Positions 1 through 8,426 of a DNA stretch of 64,000 nucleotides are shown here, one piece after another (position 1 is the stretch's first letter; each line of letters starts with the position of its first letter). The stretch is from an uncultured Aquimarina sp. (GTDB lineage: Bacteria; Bacteroidota; Bacteroidia; Flavobacteriales; Flavobacteriaceae): the NCBI GenBank assembly GCA_947500545.1, contig CANMSO010000001.1:620001-684000 (forward strand), given 5' to 3'. The notes under the pieces are model-generated. The model was not told the DNA's origin. It did not search any database and was given only the letters and a program-made list of their open reading frames with translations. The position numbers and the translations under genes were made by a program.

Positions 1-1380
1 GGTAGTCCATTAGACAAAGGCTTAATTCCATACCTTTCTGAGATTAATACCAAATTAGGAGCTATCGAGTCACATAAGAACAATCCATTGCACGCTAACG
101 TATATATCGCCTATGGCACATTAGAAAAAGAAAAGGACGAACCTATAGACGAATTTGTTAAATTACTGGATAGTAGAAAAAATTTAGAAGTATCCATTCA
201 AAATAAAGTAATTGAAGGTGATCATCAAACCGCTTTCCCAATGATTGCTGTACAAAGTGTCGCTTGGTTGTCATCCTTGATGGGTCACGTTTCAAGTGAT
301 AGCTATGAGGTATCATTCTGGGAGATTCCGTACCTCAATAATGCATTTGTTACTACACATCCAGAGGACAGAAAGGATGGGATATTGGTTGATACATTAT
401 CGGTAAATAGCAAAGATAGAAAAGCAATCCTCCAGCTTTCGCAAGAAATTTTTGAAGGTAAACATGGAAGTTATGATGCCTTGCTCATTTCACATAAAAA
501 CAAGTTAGTTTTTGAATCCTATTATAAAAAAGGACGTATCAATGTCCCTCATGGACAAGCATCAGCAGTAAAAGCGTATACTAGCTTGGTTTTGGGTAGA
601 GCTATCCAAATGGGTTACCTATCTATGGAAGATATAAACAAACCTATAATTAGTTTTCTAAAAGATGTTAATCACAAAAAAATCACAAAAGGATTTGAAA
701 AAATCACACTTCATAAGGCATTGACCATGCACGGAGGATTGACTATAGATAGCGATAAATGGAAAAAAATTGAGAAAGATTCGGTTAGACTAAAAGGTCA
801 GGGGCTGGTTCAGACGCTTCTTGAGGAAAGCGGGCCTATAACTCACGAGTCTCAGAGGTATTTATATGGTAATTTTAATCCAATGTTGGTGATGACCGTC
901 ATTGACGCCGTTGTTCCAGGAACGGCTGAGAACTTTATTAAAACTGAACTACTTGACAAACTCGGTATTACAAATTATAAATGGTCAACTCATATTAGTG
1001 GTTTACCACAAGCTGGGGGGCGTGCAAGTCTCATGTCTCGCGATATGATCAAATTGGGTAATTTGGTTCTCAATAAGGGTAAATTAAACGGCGAGCAGCT
1101 TATTTCTGCAGACTATCTTGCCAAAGCCACCAGTGGAATTGTGAAACCTACACAAGATTGGATGCCAAAAGACTATCGTTACGGTTATTTTTGGTATCAA
1201 ACATTAGTAAAAATAGATGATAAAAATTATGATACCACCTTTGCTTGGGGAGGTGGTGGTCAGCGAGTAATTGTAATAGAAGAACTTGATTTGACCATTG
1301 TAATTTCTGGTCATGATGGTGAAGATAAAATAATGACTCAAATTTCTGAAATCGTTATACCGACTTTTGTTAAACAATAA
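1..1380 (+). CDS. esterase/beta-lactamase-fold hydrolase fusion, 5' end cut off by window
   Basis: The reading frame is open from base 1, so the start lies outside the window; the first in-frame TTG (88) is not a credible start. The first ~115 visible residues resemble the C-terminal part of an IroE-like putative esterase (alpha/beta hydrolase), including the GTLEKEKDEP stretch and a late His (GDHQT) in the place of the catalytic His. The rest is a class C beta-lactamase/6-aminohexanoate-dimer hydrolase-like serine hydrolase: an S-A-V-K tetrad inside GQASAVKAYTS as SxxK, YGN as the YxN motif, and WGGGGQ near the C-terminus in place of the KTG box. The family cleaves amide or ester bonds; true beta-lactam resistance is not implied. 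The fusion of two hydrolase folds is the notable point. The substrate is unknown. Confidence 0.8.
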   Translation, partial: GSPLDKGLIPYLSEINTKLGAIESHKNNPLHANVYIAYGTLEKEKDEPIDEFVKLLDSRKNLEVSIQNKVIEGDHQTAFPMIAVQSVAWLSSLMGHVSSDSYEVSFWEIPYLNNAFVTTHPEDRKDGILVDTLSVNSKDRKAILQLSQEIFEGKHGSYDALLISHKNKLVFESYYKKGRINVPHGQASAVKAYTSLVLGRAIQMGYLSMEDINKPIISFLKDVNHKKITKGFEKITLHKALTMHGGLTIDSDKWKKIEKDSVRLKGQGLVQTLLEESGPITHESQRYLYGNFNPMLVMTVIDAVVPGTAENFIKTELLDKLGITNYKWSTHISGLPQAGGRASLMSRDMIKLGNLVLNKGKLNGEQLISADYLAKATSGIVKPTQDWMPKDYRYGYFWYQTLVKIDDKNYDTTFAWGGGGQRVIVIEELDLTIVISGHDGEDKIMTQISEIVIPTFVKQ

Positions 1381-1409
1381 ATGCCATAAAAACAATAAAT
1401 CTAACATTT

Positions 1410-1437
1410 GTGTTATGCTTTCGCGAAAGCGTAACAC
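1410..1437. terminator. 28-nt near-perfect palindrome, likely bidirectional terminator
   Basis: The core GCTTTCGCGAAAGC is a perfect palindrome flanked by matching TGTTA and TAACA arms with one G-T pair. It lies 30 bases after the stop of the hydrolase fusion. Similar TTTCGCGAAAG palindromes recur between genes in Flavobacteriia (from general knowledge). A terminator or mRNA-end hairpin is the simplest reading. Confidence 0.5.
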
Positions 1438-1577
1438 ATCTCTTGATAATTTTTATTTAGCACATACTCCAAAATATATTTAATCTGTCCATTTTGTATG
1501 CCAACATCATGATGTAAGTAGGAAGCTGAGTCTAAACCTTAGACATTTACAGCATATTAATATTAAAAAAAGTCAAT

Positions 1578-3200
1578 ATGAAAAATTACATCCTAGTAGT
1601 AGCGATGCTTCTTACAATTCAATTTATAAATGCCGAACCTAAAATTGATGAAGATGTGAATACATCAGTTATTAATTTAGTTATTCTTAATGATAACGGA
1701 GATATTTTATTAAAAAAAGCAACAATCGGTTGGATAACAATAGGTGCATTTTATGAGAAAAGACACACTATAAATGAAGTTATCGATAGTATCTCAAATA
1801 AATATGGTGTTTCTATTTCAAAACCAAACCTTAAAGGTGTTTTTACTTATAAATTTGACTTTAATAATGCTGCAAGTGTAAGGCAGATTTATGTCGCTAA
1901 ATCTACTACTAGTGATTTACCAACAAATAAAAATGTAGAATTCCGTTGGGCTCCAAAAGATGAGGCTATAGAAAAATTTAAAAGTACTATTCCGTCTTTA
2001 GGTGAAATGATAGCGCAAATTATAGAGTATCCTCAAGTAGTTTGGGGAGGTTCTTTTTTAATTAAAAGAAAAAACGAAAAAATGACTTCTACTATAACAG
2101 AGGATTTTTATCCAATAAGCGACGCTTCCACATACAGAGAATCATCACATAATCCTTCAGTAGTAAAAACACTTCAAAAGTATATGGAGGGCAGTTCTTA
2201 TAATAAGAAAGAAATGCTAATAAGTGCATTTGCAGACAATGCAACATTATATCTAACAAACAGAGATGGAGATTTCAAAAGATATACCCCAAGTGAATAC
2301 GCTGATTTTTTTAAAAACGCAGAGAAGGGAAAGTTCAATGGGAGAGACGCTAAAATTTTAGAGGTTACCGTTACAAAAGAAATAGCAACAGCAAAAGTTG
2401 AAATTGCTGGCCCTAATAGAGCGTGGGTATATATTGATTTGTTCTTGCTTAAAAAGTTTAAAAATGATTGGAAAATTATTAGTAAAACAGCAACAAGGGT
2501 GGATAACATAGAGAAGAATGCTGTATTATTTGTTGTTTCTAACGCTCATTATTATGCAAATACAGACATACCTACGGGAAACAGTTTTTCTGAAATTATA
2601 AATGCATATGATGTTTTCAAAAAAGCAAATTATACTATCGATTTTGTGAGTCCAAAAGGAGGTGCGGTGCCATTAGCCTATATTAATACATCAGACGAGA
2701 TGAGTAAAAAATATCTATATGATACTCAATTTATGAATGCTTTGAAGAACACAAAGTCACCTTCAGAAATTGATGCTTCTAAATATAAGGCTGTTCAGTA
2801 TATTGGTGGTGGAGCTGCTATGTTTGGGGTTCCAGAAAATAAAGAAATTCAAACCATAGCAATGGATATTTACGAAAAATATAACGGAATTTTATCTTCG
2901 GTTTGTCACGGTACAGCTGGAATTGTTAATTTAAAGACAAAAGATGGGAAATATTTAGTTGACGGTAAAAGAGTAAGTGGTTATCCTGATGATTATGAAA
3001 ATAAAAATGCGCCGTATTTTAAAACATTTCCTTTTTTAATCAAAAAAACAATTGAAGAAAGAGGAGGTGATTTTAAATTCTCCGAACGAGGGAAATTTAC
3101 TTTAGAGGTAGATGGACGTTTAGTTACTGGACAAAATTTTCAATCTTCAAAGCCTGTGTCTTTAAAAATTATAGAATTAATAGACGCAATGAAAAAATAG
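1578..3200 (+). CDS. secreted three-domain protein: degenerate Nudix, NTF2-like, DJ-1/PfpI
   Basis: A signal peptide (residues 1-19, ending INA) predicts export. Residues ~28-165 look like a Nudix fold (LVILNDNGDILL, GWITIGAFYEKR) but lack the REx2EExG catalytic helix, so pyrophosphatase activity is doubtful. Residues ~195-310 are a putative lumazine-binding/SnoaL-like NTF2 domain (YMEGSSYNKKEML, FADNATLYLTN, DLFLLKKFKNDWKI). Residues ~314-540 are a DJ-1/PfpI domain with the nucleophile elbow SSVCHGTAG (Cys443) and an upstream Glu in TGNSFSEI, like Hsp31-type deglycase/glyoxalase members. It stands alone between two intergenic regions. An oxidative or carbonyl-stress role outside the cytoplasm is inferred. 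The domain calls are confident; the combination is unusual. Confidence 0.8.
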   Translation: MKNYILVVAMLLTIQFINAEPKIDEDVNTSVINLVILNDNGDILLKKATIGWITIGAFYEKRHTINEVIDSISNKYGVSISKPNLKGVFTYKFDFNNAASVRQIYVAKSTTSDLPTNKNVEFRWAPKDEAIEKFKSTIPSLGEMIAQIIEYPQVVWGGSFLIKRKNEKMTSTITEDFYPISDASTYRESSHNPSVVKTLQKYMEGSSYNKKEMLISAFADNATLYLTNRDGDFKRYTPSEYADFFKNAEKGKFNGRDAKILEVTVTKEIATAKVEIAGPNRAWVYIDLFLLKKFKNDWKIISKTATRVDNIEKNAVLFVVSNAHYYANTDIPTGNSFSEIINAYDVFKKANYTIDFVSPKGGAVPLAYINTSDEMSKKYLYDTQFMNALKNTKSPSEIDASKYKAVQYIGGGAAMFGVPENKEIQTIAMDIYEKYNGILSSVCHGTAGIVNLKTKDGKYLVDGKRVSGYPDDYENKNAPYFKTFPFLIKKTIEERGGDFKFSERGKFTLEVDGRLVTGQNFQSSKPVSLKIIELIDAMKK

Positions 3201-3623
3201 ACCACGGCTGATAATTCTTGTACTACATTTTCTTTAAAAGTTTTCTAACGAAATCGAAGATTGGCTTCGCCGAATTCTAATTTGGTAAGCAAATTATTCA
3301 TTTCACGAACACCTCTAGAACAATAGAAACCTTGTGAGCTAAAAGCTCTTTAAAAAAAGGTAATGAAATACTTATTGCCCGAAACGATGTGGTTCCAGAG
3401 CTGTCACACTGAGCCCGTTTACACTGAGTTTATCGAAGTGTCGAAATGTGTCGAAGGAATAGGAGAGTAGGGGAAACCGAACTAGGGAGGTTCACGATTT
3501 CCAAAATATCAAATTACTATGAATGAGTAATGTGTGTGGAGTGGGTTTATAGGAAATATACCCTTTAATGGGTATTTTAATTATTATTAGTGATTTATAG
3601 TTTTAAGGAAAAATATTTCGATC
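3201..3623. other. 423-bp intergenic region with repeat-like sequence
   Basis: No credible gene. It holds one copy of a repeat shared with 6299-6341 (3233-3253 and 3348-3365) and, around 3400-3460, a GC-richer block with repeated CACTGAG and TCGAAGTG/TCGAAATG words. Such blocks resemble interspersed palindromic repeats known between flavobacterial genes. Promoter elements for the downstream protease-nuclease gene must lie near 3550-3615, but no clear TTTG/TAnnTTTG pair is seen. Confidence 0.5.
3233..3253 (+). repeat. 21-bp direct repeat, left copy
   Basis: Identical to 6299-6319. A second shared word, CTTTAAAAAAAGGTAATG (3348-3365), matches 6325-6341 with one A fewer. The two copies lie on either side of the protease-nuclease and membrane-protein pair. 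Confidence 0.6.
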
Positions 3624-5447
3624 ATGTCTAATGAACTATATAACAAAAAACTAAAGAAATTTGTCAGAAAGAATGCAGTTAAATTTTTAGAAGACGATAA
3701 TATAACTTCCGTCGGTATTGCATTCAAAGAAAGAAATGGTGAAAAATCAAAAGAAGTTTGTATTCAATTTACAGTTGGAGAAAAAATTGGCTTGGAAACT
3801 TTAGAAAATCTAGATGCAAAAATAATCCCAAAGCATTTTGTTATTGATGGGGTTGAAATTCCTACAGATGTGAAAGAAAGGAGTTATCACCATGATGCTA
3901 TTTTAATAGATGCTTTAGAAAAAGTTGAAAGAAAGAAAAGGATGAACCCAATACTCCCAGGAGCAAGCATTGGGCACCCTCAAATTTCTGCTGGAACTGC
4001 AGGCTGTGTTGTTTATGATGCAAATACTGGGAAAGAATATTTATTATCCAATTGGCATGTGCTTCATGGTGAATCTGGAAAAATTGGGGACTCAATTGTA
4101 CAACCGGGAAAATATGATGACAATAGAGTTGACGAAAATGTAGTGGGTAAATTAATAAATAGTCATTTAGGATTAGCGGGAGACTGTGCAATAGCCGAAA
4201 TAGATAGCAGACAATTAAATGATAGAATTATTGGTTTAAACATTAATGTAAATCAAATTGCAGATGTTGAACTTGATGATAAAGTAATAAAATCAGGAAG
4301 AACAACATCGGTTACTAGAGGGGTTGTTAGTAGAACTGATATTACTGTAAAAATAAATTACGGTAGATTAGGTATAAAAAGAATAGGTTGTTTTGAATAT
4401 ATACCGGATCCCAATTACCTTCCTCATGATGGAGAAATAAGTATGGGCGGTGATTCAGGCTCAGCTGTTATGCTGGTTAAGAATAATAAATCTACTAGTG
4501 TAATGGTGGGCCTCCATTTTGCGGGAGAAGTAGGAGATGCTAGAGAACATGGTCTAGCCTGTTATTCTTCATCGGTTTTTAAAAAACTAAATCTGGTTCC
4601 TAATAAGTCTGACGTAAGAGAAATAGAAGATGTAAGACTTGGTTATGATTGGAATTTTTTATCAGAGCAAGTACAACCTCCGGTACCGAAAAATAAAACT
4701 ATTAAGAATGGGCTTTTAAAAGTTAATGGGAAAAATGAAATTGACTATATGCATTTTTCATTGGTCATGAACAAGAAAAGAAAGTTTGCTTCATGGGTTG
4801 CTTGGAATATTGATGGTGCTAATATTAAGAGAATAAGCCGAAAAGGAATCCCTTTTATTAAAGATCCTGATTTTATAGAAGGTCAAATAGGGAATGAACT
4901 ATACAAATCTAACCCTTTGGATCGTGGTCATATCGCGAGGAGAGCAGAATTATGTTGGGGAACTCTGGAAGAAGCCAAAAAAGCGAATAAAGATTCTTTT
5001 TATTTCTCAAATATGTTACCACAACATGAGAGATTCAACCAATCAAAAAAAGCTGGGATTTGGGGAAAGCTTGAAAATGTAATATTTGACGATGCTATTA
5101 TTAAAGATTTAAAAGTCAGCGTCTTTGGAGGACCTATTTTTAATGAAAAGAAAGATCCAGTATATAGGAATGTGAAAATTCCGAAGGAATTTTGGAAAGT
5201 AGTTTGTTATACTGATGAAGAAACAAATAAATTAACTTATCACTCTTTTGTTCTTACTCAATCCGATCTTATTTCTGGTTTAGAAGGATTAGATTTAGAT
5301 GAGTTTGAAATTTTCAAAGTTCCATTACATCTCATTTCCGAAAAAATTGGTTTTGACTTTTTAGATATTGAAAAATCATCAGAAACTGAATCAATTACTA
5401 ATAATGTCATTACCAAAATTGAATCATTAGAAATGGTTTTAGTTTAA
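3624..5447 (+). CDS. trypsin-like protease fused to NUC1-type DNA/RNA non-specific endonuclease
   Basis: 607 residues without a signal peptide, so probably cytosolic. Residues ~1-110 are an uncharacterised N-terminal region. Residues ~120-320 are a chymotrypsin-fold peptidase with a full triad: His145 in NWHVLH, Asp187 in AGDCAIAEI, Ser278 in GGDSGSAV. Residues ~365-580 are a beta-beta-alpha-metal nuclease of the NUC1 family with the DRGH signature (433-436, His436 as base) and the metal-binding Asn in HERFNQ (Asn472). Both active sites look intact. NUC1 enzymes are usually exported or mitochondrial; a cytosolic one tied to a protease suggests a toxic effector held inactive until proteolysis. 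That, and an anti-phage or cell-suicide role, is inference. The next gene starts 55 bases downstream and may be its partner. Confidence 0.85.
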   Translation: MSNELYNKKLKKFVRKNAVKFLEDDNITSVGIAFKERNGEKSKEVCIQFTVGEKIGLETLENLDAKIIPKHFVIDGVEIPTDVKERSYHHDAILIDALEKVERKKRMNPILPGASIGHPQISAGTAGCVVYDANTGKEYLLSNWHVLHGESGKIGDSIVQPGKYDDNRVDENVVGKLINSHLGLAGDCAIAEIDSRQLNDRIIGLNINVNQIADVELDDKVIKSGRTTSVTRGVVSRTDITVKINYGRLGIKRIGCFEYIPDPNYLPHDGEISMGGDSGSAVMLVKNNKSTSVMVGLHFAGEVGDAREHGLACYSSSVFKKLNLVPNKSDVREIEDVRLGYDWNFLSEQVQPPVPKNKTIKNGLLKVNGKNEIDYMHFSLVMNKKRKFASWVAWNIDGANIKRISRKGIPFIKDPDFIEGQIGNELYKSNPLDRGHIARRAELCWGTLEEAKKANKDSFYFSNMLPQHERFNQSKKAGIWGKLENVIFDDAIIKDLKVSVFGGPIFNEKKDPVYRNVKIPKEFWKVVCYTDEETNKLTYHSFVLTQSDLISGLEGLDLDEFEIFKVPLHLISEKIGFDFLDIEKSSETESITNNVITKIESLEMVLV

Positions 5448-5502
5448 TGACCTATTCCAAAATAGTTTTGTAGTAAGGATATTCAAGTATAAAATAACTC
5501 TT

Positions 5503-6159
5503 ATGGCCAAAGAAGCACTCGAAACAAAAAAACTCCGAACCGAAGTATGGAAAAACGGGCTTTATATTATAGCCGTTTTGGTAGCAGCATTATGGACTTA
5601 TGTTACCTTTGGATCTCTGAAAAAAGTATATCTAGCCGAAGCTGAAGTCACCCAAATAGAAGCCAATAATGTAGCCTTAGAGTTTAAGATAACGGCCAAC
5701 GAAATTACAATTGACAAGAAAGGAAGAATAGGAGTAGAAGTGGCTGTCTCGATCACCAATAAAGGAATCTACAGAATCGATGTGGATTTAAATGATCCGG
5801 AAACCTTTACCGTAGCGCAAATTCAGGATGCGGTCTATCAAAATACGGACGGAGTATGGTCCGTAAGCAGTTTGCCCGTTTCTAAAGTCTATACTACGAA
5901 GCCCTATAGCCGATTGACACAGCAGGTGATACGAAATGTTACCTCGACCAGTGTTCCGCCGTCAGTTACTGTCGATGTGAAATACTTTCTGTATGTGGAC
6001 GAGCCGGGCTTGTATTATGCATCGTTTATATCGGTTATCCCCGAGGATGTGTTGGAGATCATGACCAAACAGGAAATTGGAGATCAAGATGAGGCCGTAA
6101 CCCACGAATCGGCTTGGTTGGTACAATCGTATTTTGAGCTGAAAAGGAAAGAACTTTAG
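5503..6159 (+). CDS. single-pass membrane protein with periplasmic beta-rich domain, unknown function
   Basis: 218 residues. A charged N-terminus is followed by one membrane helix (residues ~18-36, NGLYIIAVLVAALWTYV), then ~180 residues probably outside the membrane. The ectodomain has alternating hydrophobic residues (LEFKITANEITI, IGVEVAVSITNKG, TVDVKYFLYVDEPG) suggesting a beta-sandwich. I do not recognise the family. It follows the protease-nuclease gene by 55 bases on the same strand and both lie between two copies of a direct repeat, so co-transfer is plausible. Its second half is visibly GC-richer than the surrounding genes. A sensor, anchor or immunity partner is possible but unproven. 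Confidence 0.7.
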   Translation: MAKEALETKKLRTEVWKNGLYIIAVLVAALWTYVTFGSLKKVYLAEAEVTQIEANNVALEFKITANEITIDKKGRIGVEVAVSITNKGIYRIDVDLNDPETFTVAQIQDAVYQNTDGVWSVSSLPVSKVYTTKPYSRLTQQVIRNVTSTSVPPSVTVDVKYFLYVDEPGLYYASFISVIPEDVLEIMTKQEIGDQDEAVTHESAWLVQSYFELKRKEL

Positions 6160-6241
6160 TTAGAAATATCAAGGCGAAAACCTTTAAAATACAGACCCAG
6201 ATATTTCTATTACAATGTACTTACATGGCGCCTGTCCTGAG

Positions 6242-6279
6242 TTTACCAAAGGGTCACTTTGCTTTGGTAAAAGCAAAGT
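6242..6279. terminator. two overlapping alternative hairpins
   Basis: TTTACCAAAG (6242-6251) pairs perfectly with CTTTGGTAAA (6262-6271), while ACTTTGCTTT (6256-6265) pairs perfectly with AAAGCAAAGT (6270-6279). The two 10-bp stems are mutually exclusive. They lie between convergent genes (ends 6159 and 6454), so a terminator is likely. The rest of 6160-6453 holds the right copy of the direct repeat and no gene. Confidence 0.45.
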
Positions 6280-6298
6280 TTATTTGTTCTAAAGTTTA

Positions 6299-6319
6299 TT
6301 TAAAAGTTTTCTAACGAAA
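6299..6319 (+). repeat. 21-bp direct repeat, right copy
   Basis: Identical to 3233-3253. Here the second shared word follows after only 5 bases (6325-6341), whereas in the left copy ~94 bases separate the two words, so the left copy has gained, or the right copy has lost, internal sequence. Confidence 0.6.
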
Positions 6320-6453
6320 AGTTTCTTTAAAAAAGGTAATGGAACACTCTTTTTACGAAGTGACGATAGGAGCGTAGTGGAACGTGTGTGGAATGATTTT
6401 AAATCTATATTGATAAATTAAAAAAAATTACAATAGACTAAGTTGAATCGCTA

Positions 6454-7179
6454 TCAATCGCCCAATAAATTAAGCTGATCGATTAACTTAAGAAATTCAT
6501 CTCGTTTGTTTTTACTTATTATGGTTGTATGATCTTTTAATCTTACCATATTACCATCAATATTATCTATGTGATCAACATTAACAATGTGAGAACGATG
6601 TATTCTGTAAAAATTTATAGGAAGTAATTCTTCTAATTTGCTCATAGATTGTAACGACATAATTTTACGACCTTGAATAGTAATAATTTGTACATAAGCA
6701 CCTTGCCCATTAATTACAATGATGTCTTTAAATGCTACACTAACTATTTTACTATCAGCCTTAATAAATAGTTTGTCAGTAGTTTGTGGAGTTGAAGTAT
6801 TTGTGGGATAATTGATTTTAGAATCTTTTAAGGAAATGACTTTGGTCACTGCCTTATAAAATCGCTCAAAATCTATGGGTTTTAATAAATAATCTATAAC
6901 ATCCAATTCATAACTCTGTACAGCATACTCAGAATATGCAGTAGTCAAAATAGTCGCTGGTCTATTAGGCAAAATTTTTAGAAAATCAAGACCTGTAAGG
7001 TCTGGCATTTGTATATCAAGAAATAAAACATCTATACTATCATGTTTAATGTGATTCAAAGCTTGCAGCGCAGAACTACAAGAAGCCACCAGTTTCAATT
7101 CAGGTACTTTACCAACATAATCTGTAAGGATTTTTCGAGCAATGTGTTCATCATCGACTATAAGACATTTTAGTTTCAT
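6454..7179 (-). CDS. LytTR-family response regulator
   Basis: 241 residues: a receiver domain (residues ~3-120) with the acidic pair DD at 9-10, phosphoacceptor Asp55 in LFLDIQMPD and the Lys of LLKPID, then a LytTR DNA-binding domain (residues ~140-235; FYRIHRSHIVNVDHI). The ATG overlaps the stop of the upstream histidine kinase gene by 4 bases, so the two are translationally coupled. LytTR proteins bind paired direct repeats about two helical turns apart. Such a repeat array is present at 8289-8365 in front of the divergent envelope operon, its likely target (inference). Confidence 0.93.
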   Translation of the reverse strand: MKLKCLIVDDEHIARKILTDYVGKVPELKLVASCSSALQALNHIKHDSIDVLFLDIQMPDLTGLDFLKILPNRPATILTTAYSEYAVQSYELDVIDYLLKPIDFERFYKAVTKVISLKDSKINYPTNTSTPQTTDKLFIKADSKIVSVAFKDIIVINGQGAYVQIITIQGRKIMSLQSMSKLEELLPINFYRIHRSHIVNVDHIDNIDGNMVRLKDHTTIISKNKRDEFLKLIDQLNLLGD

Positions 7180-8219
7180 AATGTAATCTTTAAATTTATT
7201 TGATAAACTTGATTTTCCTTGATTATATCAATGTCGTGTTTCTCTGGATAATTAGCTTCTAGAAGTTTCAGTGAGTTTGTAAGTCCTATTCCCATGTGAT
7301 CTATTGGAATTTGCTCAAGGTCTTCCTTAAAGGTGTTTTCTGTTCTAAAATTAAGTGCATTAGTATCTACTTCCAAACTGATTTTAATCCAACCTTCGGG
7401 ATTAGTTTCCAAATCAGAATGTTTAAAACAGTTTTCAATAAAATTTATAAGAATCATTGGTGCAATCATATGATTATTTGTAATTCCTGCATGATAAAAA
7501 TCTACATTCTGAGAATCTTCATGTTTAAGCAATTGTATACTCAAATAATGTTCAATCAGTTCTTTTTCCTTAGTCAAAAGTACTTTGGGCTGATCACAAT
7601 CATACAATAAATAACGTAGCAGCTTTGAAAGTTTTGAAATCATTTGAGCAGCTCTTTCATCTTTCAGATAAGCAAGTCCATAAATATTATTCAATGTATT
7701 GAATAGGAAATGAGGGCTTATTTGACTTTTTAATAATTTTAGTTCAGCCTCAGCTCTTTCCGCTTTATGCTCAATTTCTTGAACTGCATTTAGATAATAA
7801 ACACGTGCTATACGAATACTAGCCATAAAAAATATTCCCAACACAACCATTAATATCCATAATGCTGCCCTAACTGATTTAGGTGCATATTGGTCACTGA
7901 TTTGTGTTAATCCTAAAACTTCTGCCGAAAAGGTATGCGCGTAAATCCCGATTATAAAAAGAAGGGTATTAATAACAATTAATAATCCCAATCTTCGATT
8001 AATTTTTCCTTCTCTTGCAAGGTATTCTGGAAAGAGCTTATATCCAAAAAGCCAAATAATTAGTGAACCAAAAAAGACATAAGTGACGAGGTAGTATATG
8101 GTATCTGTTAGACTTCTCTGATAAATCAATACAAGACTAATGATAATATGCATTCCAAACCAAAAGATGTAAGGTCCAACTTTAAGAAATTGCTCTGTCT
8201 TAGATAATGCTTTGCTCAT
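7176..8219 (-). CDS. LytS-type sensor histidine kinase (His_kinase family)
   Basis: 347 residues with four predicted membrane helices (about residues 17-35, 41-60, 78-96, 116-135), a short coiled-coil linker, then a His_kinase/HATPase module. The phosphoacceptor is His170 in SQISPHFLFNTLN; the N-box is FIENCFKHS and a G-box MGIGLTNSLKLL lies near the end. No extracellular sensing domain is present, so the cue is probably sensed in or at the membrane. It is the first gene of a two-gene operon with the LytTR regulator and is divergent from the envelope operon starting at 8427. Confidence 0.92.
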   Translation of the reverse strand: MSKALSKTEQFLKVGPYIFWFGMHIIISLVLIYQRSLTDTIYYLVTYVFFGSLIIWLFGYKLFPEYLAREGKINRRLGLLIVINTLLFIIGIYAHTFSAEVLGLTQISDQYAPKSVRAALWILMVVLGIFFMASIRIARVYYLNAVQEIEHKAERAEAELKLLKSQISPHFLFNTLNNIYGLAYLKDERAAQMISKLSKLLRYLLYDCDQPKVLLTKEKELIEHYLSIQLLKHEDSQNVDFYHAGITNNHMIAPMILINFIENCFKHSDLETNPEGWIKISLEVDTNALNFRTENTFKEDLEQIPIDHMGIGLTNSLKLLEANYPEKHDIDIIKENQVYQINLKITL

Positions 8220-8288
8220 AGGTGCAAAATTAAAATCATATTTAATTGATTTATAATCAAATGTATGAAATGACGATTTAATTGCATG

Positions 8289-8365
8289 AATGTTTCATTT
8301 TGATAATTGAAGCGTTTAGTTAAGCATATCATCCATTTGATTCATTTATGCAGGCGTTTCATTGA
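8289..8365. promoter_or_regulatory. candidate LytTR operator array with ~21-bp period
   Basis: Four related words recur at ~21-22 bp steps: GTTTCATT (from 8292), GTTTAGTT (8314), ATTTGATT (8335) and GTTTCATT (8356). AGCGTTTAG around 8311 fits most of the published LytTR half-site. Direct repeats two helical turns apart are the known LytTR binding arrangement. The array ends just upstream of the -33 element at 8371. Confidence 0.45.
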
Positions 8366-8370
8366 TTTTT

Positions 8371-8402
8371 TTTGCTGCTGGCTCAGAGTAGAAATAGTTT
8401 TG
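8371..8402 (+). promoter_or_regulatory. Bacteroidota-type promoter of the envelope operon
   Basis: TTTG at 8371-8374 and TAGTTTTG at 8395-8402 are separated by 20 bases, matching the -33 TTTG/-7 TAnnTTTG consensus of Bacteroidota. Transcription would start near 8409, ~18 bases before the ATG at 8427. Confidence 0.65.
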
Positions 8403-8426
8403 CGCCGTAAACAAAATCATATAATC

